Assembly (NCBI RefSeq): GCF_000801105.2 | Contig: NC_079519.1 | Location: 7,872,668 to 7,936,667, forward strand | Length of the DNA: 64,000 bases | From: Raphanus sativus | Taxonomy: Eukaryota; Streptophyta; Magnoliopsida; Brassicales; Brassicaceae | Direction of reading: 5' to 3' | Shown here: positions 60,264-64,000 of the stretch, one piece after another | Position numbering within the stretch: the stretch's first letter is position 1 | How the letters are laid out: each line of letters starts with the position of its first letter | The notes under the pieces: model-generated | Told to the model about the DNA's origin: nothing | Database searches by the model: none | What the model saw: only the letters and a program-made list of their open reading frames with translations | Made by a program: the position numbers and the translations under genes

Positions 60264-61241
60264 ATTCTAAATATACATATTTTATGAGATTAAATAATAA
60301 GTCAGTCATGGTAAAATTAACCCAGATAAAATCAAAAGTTTAGATTTATGGCATTCAATTAGAACAAACATTTATAGGTTTAAATTTTGACAAATTTATG
60401 TTAAATTTGAAACACTAATTTAATTTTTAGGATCGTTGATGACCGAAATTTTTATATGTAAGTATATAAATAAAAACTATATAAACATAGTTTAACTATA
60501 TAGCATAGCTCTGGCAATGTTTTTTTTATAACCGTGGTCAGTCAACTAGTTTTATATTCCTCAAAACCACTAGTACACCACTTTGTGGTTAACATGAGCT
60601 CCGGCAATGGTTTTAACATGTATGAACATGAAAACTATGGTTCGTAGTGAGTTCAAAAAAACTACATCATCGTAAGTTCAAACGGAAACCTAGCGGCTAG
60701 CTTCGGTAATGGTTTTATCGTCAAAGACCTTGGAAAGGGCTACACAACAGCTGCTCACTCGGGTAAACCAGTTAAGAATATATATTGGAGAAGAAACTTA
60801 AACAACTTACAAATACGAAAAATTGAATTGATACGCTATGAATGTCATGAAAGTCTTTTTCATTTCTGCATATCTATTTATTTGATCTAATATTTGTTTA
60901 CTCTGGTGCATGTGTATAAACGTGATAGTGCTTACTCAAACCATCCATTAAATATCATAATGTTTTACAACCATTGAATATCATAAGGTTTTACAAGCTT
61001 GGTACGAATGGATTTCTTTTTAATTGATGAAGCACAAGACGTGCAGCTAATCAATGCTAAATTATAAATTAAGTGGTCGACAAATTAGATAAAATTTACA
61101 TTGAATCGGTTTAGGCCAATTTCAATGGGTTACATATACCTTTTCTTCTTTTTCATCTCAATCGGTAGCTATAGAATATTGATCAATCGGTAGGTATGCA
61201 AACACTTCTTATAATATACCGAACACATCCGCTAAAGCGGA
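60264..61241. other. Intergenic, AT-rich
   Basis: 3' flank of the serine-rich protein gene at the right. Otherwise I see nothing that I can name. Confidence 0.4.
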
Positions 61242-61589
61242 TTACTGAGCCTTGAGGGAGTTACTAAACCGGCTCGACTTGGACGACAATAGCACAGCGA
61301 GATTCGACCCGATAGACACGACACGAGTCAAGGAATCAGCGCGGTGGTATCTGCACCTGAAAGAACCAGCGTGTTTCGTCGGAGAACATAGGCAATTTTG
61401 CTTCCCTGGTTTACCGGAGGACGAGCCCCAACGGCGTAAAGTCGGTGAGTTTTGGTCTTGGCTCTGTTTCTTGGTTGGCTCAAGCGCAGATCCACCGGAA
61501 GGTTTAAATTTGATCTTGGCTAAACTTATGGAACACTTCTCCACGGTAGAATCTCCAAGAATTGAGGCTGAAGGGTTTTCTCTCGCCAT
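61242..61589 (-). CDS. Small serine-rich protein (At5g55980-type)
   Basis: An intronless gene of 115 residues starting MARENPSASILGD at the ATG at 61589. It is rich in Ser, Lys and Arg. The conserved family core is KQNCLCSPTKHAGSFRCRYH, a Cys-containing motif shared by plant serine-rich-related proteins of unknown function. There is no signal peptide or membrane helix. Its place between CBL2 and the RING gene matches At5g55980 exactly. The plus strand over the same span is also open for 117 codons, but the family match is on the minus strand. A TATA-like AATATAAGTA (minus strand) lies about 80 bp upstream. Confidence 0.85.
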   Translation of the reverse strand: MARENPSASILGDSTVEKCSISLAKIKFKPSGGSALEPTKKQSQDQNSPTLRRWGSSSGKPGKQNCLCSPTKHAGSFRCRYHRADSLTRVVSIGSNLAVLLSSKSSRFSNSLKAQ

Positions 61590-62160
61590 GGTTTTGATCT
61601 TTTGATGAAAATAAAGAAAAGATTTGTGTTGTTGGTGTTATTTCCAAGGAATATACCTGACCTGTGGTACTTATATTGGGTGACTTGTGAGAGAAGGCAG
61701 CTAAAAATAGTGACAAATTGCTTTTTATAAGATTCAGTTGATTAGTATTCTTCTAGAAAAGAAAAAGAAGAATTAGGGGAATCGATTTGACTTGGTGGTA
61801 ATATTCGTCTTTTTCTGGTTACACACTTTACACATTTGTGCATGGACACTGTTATGAATTGTCAGATAATTAGGAATATATGAATACACCAAACTTTGAT
61901 TACTGAAAATATATTGAAAACTAATTTTGTCAGCGCCAAACTGATAATCTAGAACAGACTAGTTTGATCTTATAACCAAAAAGACATCCAAAAACATTTG
62001 ATTGCTATTTTAGGCTTGTCCCTATTTTTAGTTTGGGGACGACCTAAAAATTCATCCCAAATTAAAGCACCTCAGATTGTTGGAAAGTCAAAGTCGTCTC
62101 AAAAGATTTAGATATTGTGAACCAAACTTTATGACCGACATGAGTTGAACGTCTAGATAC
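61590..62160. other. Promoter of the serine-rich protein gene
   Basis: AT-rich, with no further gene seen. It ends at the target duplication of the fold-back element. Confidence 0.4.
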
Positions 62161-62734
62161 GGAAAAATGGGTATTTAAATCCTCAACTATTTGAAATTGG
62201 CAAGTTTAATACTGAACTATCATTTGCAGAGTCTGCATGATTTTATTCTCTAATTAATAGTTGACTTGGCAAATTAGTGACCAAAAAAATCAACCGTGAA
62301 ATTATAAATGATTTTTGTTAGTTTTGTATTAATTATCTCCGTCATTGAATTTGAAAAAATCGAAATCTACAAATTCAAATCTTTAACTTTGATTGAAGAT
62401 GATTTCTGGTGACGGAAAGACGTTTTCTGATAAAAAGCTAAAAAGTCCGGTGCAATCACGCATACAAATATCACCGGAAACCGTCTTTCTGTCACTATAA
62501 ATCATCTTCACTCAAAGTTAAATATTTGAATTTGGAGATTTCGAGTTTTTCAAGTTCAATAGCGAAGATATTTGATATAAAACTAACGAGAATCGTTTAT
62601 GACTTTATAGTTGACTTTTTCGGTCACTAATTTGTTAAGTCAACTATTAGTTGGAGAATAAAATCATGCAAATGATAGTTCGGGACTAAACTTACTGATT
62701 TCAAATAGTTGAAGAATTAAATGCCTATTTTCCC
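62161..62734. mobile_element. Fold-back MULE-like MITE with arms of about 260 bp
   Basis: Nearly the whole 574 bp is an imperfect inverted repeat: GGAAAAATGGGTATTTAA at the left matches GGGAAAATAGGCATTTAA read from the right. The arms meet at a short centre near 62440-62460. It is flanked by gtctagatac at 62151-62160 and 62735-62744, a 9-10 bp duplication typical of Mutator-like elements. There is no coding capacity. A transcript would fold into a long hairpin. Confidence 0.85.
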
Positions 62735-62744
62735 GTCTAGATAC

Positions 62745-63172
62745 TATGAATGTGATAGCTATTAAAATAAGTTTGAAAGCTTACGGAGTTTACATTGGTT
62801 AATTAAAATCACTTGGGGGAGGGGGCGGGGTATAACATGCTTCTTTTAGCAAACAAAACTGAAACTTAAGAACATGAATAGGAAGAAGTATATGAAGCAT
62901 AAACACTACAAGTCTACATCAAGATTCTATAATATTTGTGGCATTGTGATTTATATCTCTCCTCACAATGTATTTTACGGTTACTGGTGAGCTCTTTCTG
63001 TACAAAAATTTGACACTCACACAAGTAACCTATTTGCTTCAAATCAAATCAAAACAAAACAAAAACTAAAAACCTTTAAAAGAAAAACCAAACCAAAAAA
63101 AAAACTATATAACTTAAATCACAGACATTGACTCTTATGAGCTCTTGTCTGCTTTAGGGTTTTTGCCTTCTA
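62745..63172. other. 3' flank of the RING gene
   Basis: Probable 3' UTR of the RING gene on its right side and AT-rich spacer on the left. Confidence 0.4.
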
Positions 63173-64000
63173 TCATCTGGAAAGATCTTGTTTGCAGAGA
63201 GGACAACAAGATATGATACGAAGCCATTGATCTACACACTTTAGATGAAACTTATGTGAACATGGTAGCTCTCTTACTTCTTCCTTGTCTTTATACTTTG
63301 CCAAACATATACAACACTGCTGCAAATAAAAAAATATATATATATCAAATCTAACCCTTTTCAATCCTTAAGTGGTTTACTATGTGATGACTCTGTTCTA
63401 GCTTGGTATGGAACCTATTTTTATTCAAAAGCATGATTCTGTCCTGGGCATAAACCGTAATGGGACTAGCTAGTTCGATTTGTGAATCAAAAGATTAGGA
63501 CTTACTGGATCATCAGTTGTAGGAGATGAAGCATTGTCATCGATTCGTTTGTATTTCCAGCTAGGGAGACTAGATATTTCGTCATCTGATGCTCCTCTGT
63601 CTGAAGATCCCATGTTCATGTTGTATCCAAGTAGGCTACTAACGAGAGGCACAATGCAACATAGGAACATGAAGAGAAGAAAAGGAAACGAGTAGCAGAG
63701 AGCGTTCCAAGCTAGAAGAGAGACGCAGAGGATGTGAAGCCTTGGAGCATGGTTGAAAGAACCGAACCTAGAATCGAACACCCAAACATTCCCAACCACA
63801 AACCAAATCGCAAAGAACAGCTCTAGCGACGTTCTGCATCTATTCATCAAACGAGAGCTCCTGAAAATTCACAATTACAATACATCTTCAGGATCTTGCA
63901 AAGGTTATAATTATATGATTCAGAATCAAGAAAAGACAAGTTACCTGTTATCTTCTCTGCTTCTCTCTTGCTGCTCAATATCTCCATGGACAAAACCATT
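63173..64000 (-). CDS. RING-H2 membrane E3 ligase-like protein (At5g55970-type), 5' end cut by the window
   Basis: Exons seen: 63945-64000 (continues off the window), 63506-63860 and 63173-63319. The middle exon encodes hydrophobic segments (LELFFAIWFVVGNVWVF; LHILCVSLLAWNALCY; FLLFMFLCCIVPLVSSLLGY), then a cytosolic linker SLPSWKYKRIDDNASSPTTD. The last exon is a C-terminal RING-H2: CCICLAKYKD, LPCSHKFHLKCVDQWL and CCPLCKQDL, which supply the C3H2C3 zinc ligands. Such proteins are expected to be membrane-anchored ubiquitin ligases; substrate unknown. The direct join of the last two exons leaves a short linker before the RING, so a small missed exon is possible. Confidence 0.88.

Noticed and set aside
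61252..61605. 117-codon plus-strand frame opposite the serine-rich protein gene
   Set aside because: The minus strand carries the family motif and fits synteny; the plus frame is its antisense shadow.

Overview
This is plant nuclear DNA from the Brassicaceae, most likely Brassica or a close relative such as Raphanus. Genes have many short introns with GT-AG borders. Background DNA is very AT-rich and full of Helitron ends, MITEs and retroposon scars. Almost every gene is recognisable as the counterpart of a named Arabidopsis gene. Arabidopsis identities are from memory of those protein families, not from a search.

Layout. 1-7.1 kb: two minus-strand genes matching the Arabidopsis pair At3g42850 (L-arabinokinase/GHMP kinase-like, cut by the window edge) and At3g42860 (GRF plus CCHC zinc-knuckle protein), with a LINE-type retroposon between them. 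9.8-14.1 kb: a small DUF2431/BMT5-like methyltransferase gene, its broken tandem copy, and a LEA-2/NHL membrane protein gene. 14.6-28 kb: an expanded island between the LEA-2 gene and the uridine kinase gene. It holds two small secreted cysteine-rich peptide genes (one defensin-like, one ESF1/MEG-like), a 3.5-kb hAT transposon, a 1.2-kb segmental duplication, a 0.4-kb duplication and a uridine kinase exon fragment. 29.1-32.1 kb: a complete 14-exon uridine kinase/UPRT-like gene (UKL3/UKL4 type). 34.5-37.9 kb: an LRR receptor kinase of the RGI/SKM2 type (RGI4). 38-53.8 kb: about 15 kb with no convincing gene, carrying MITEs, Helitrons and many micro-retroposon scars. 53.8-54.5 kb: a DUF295 pseudogene. 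55.3-57 kb: a Helitron containing a tandem duplication. 57.3-64 kb: CBL2 calcium sensor, a serine-rich protein gene and a RING-H2 gene cut by the window edge, with a solo LTR upstream of CBL2 and a fold-back MULE-like element before the RING gene.

From 9.8 kb to the right edge, gene order follows Arabidopsis At5g56075 to At5g55970 in reverse. The intervening HSP90 and Got1/Sft2 genes are missing. A UKL gene sits where Arabidopsis has it only in the ancient duplicate block (At4g26490-At4g26540). The genes do not form a pathway; they share only this syntenic history.

The most unusual signal is a class of tiny insertions (about 5-25 bp, mostly ending in poly(A) or starting in poly(T)), each flanked by perfect 9-17 bp direct repeats. 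They look like aborted target-primed reverse transcription events. At least 14 occur here, plus two longer retroposons of the same kind.
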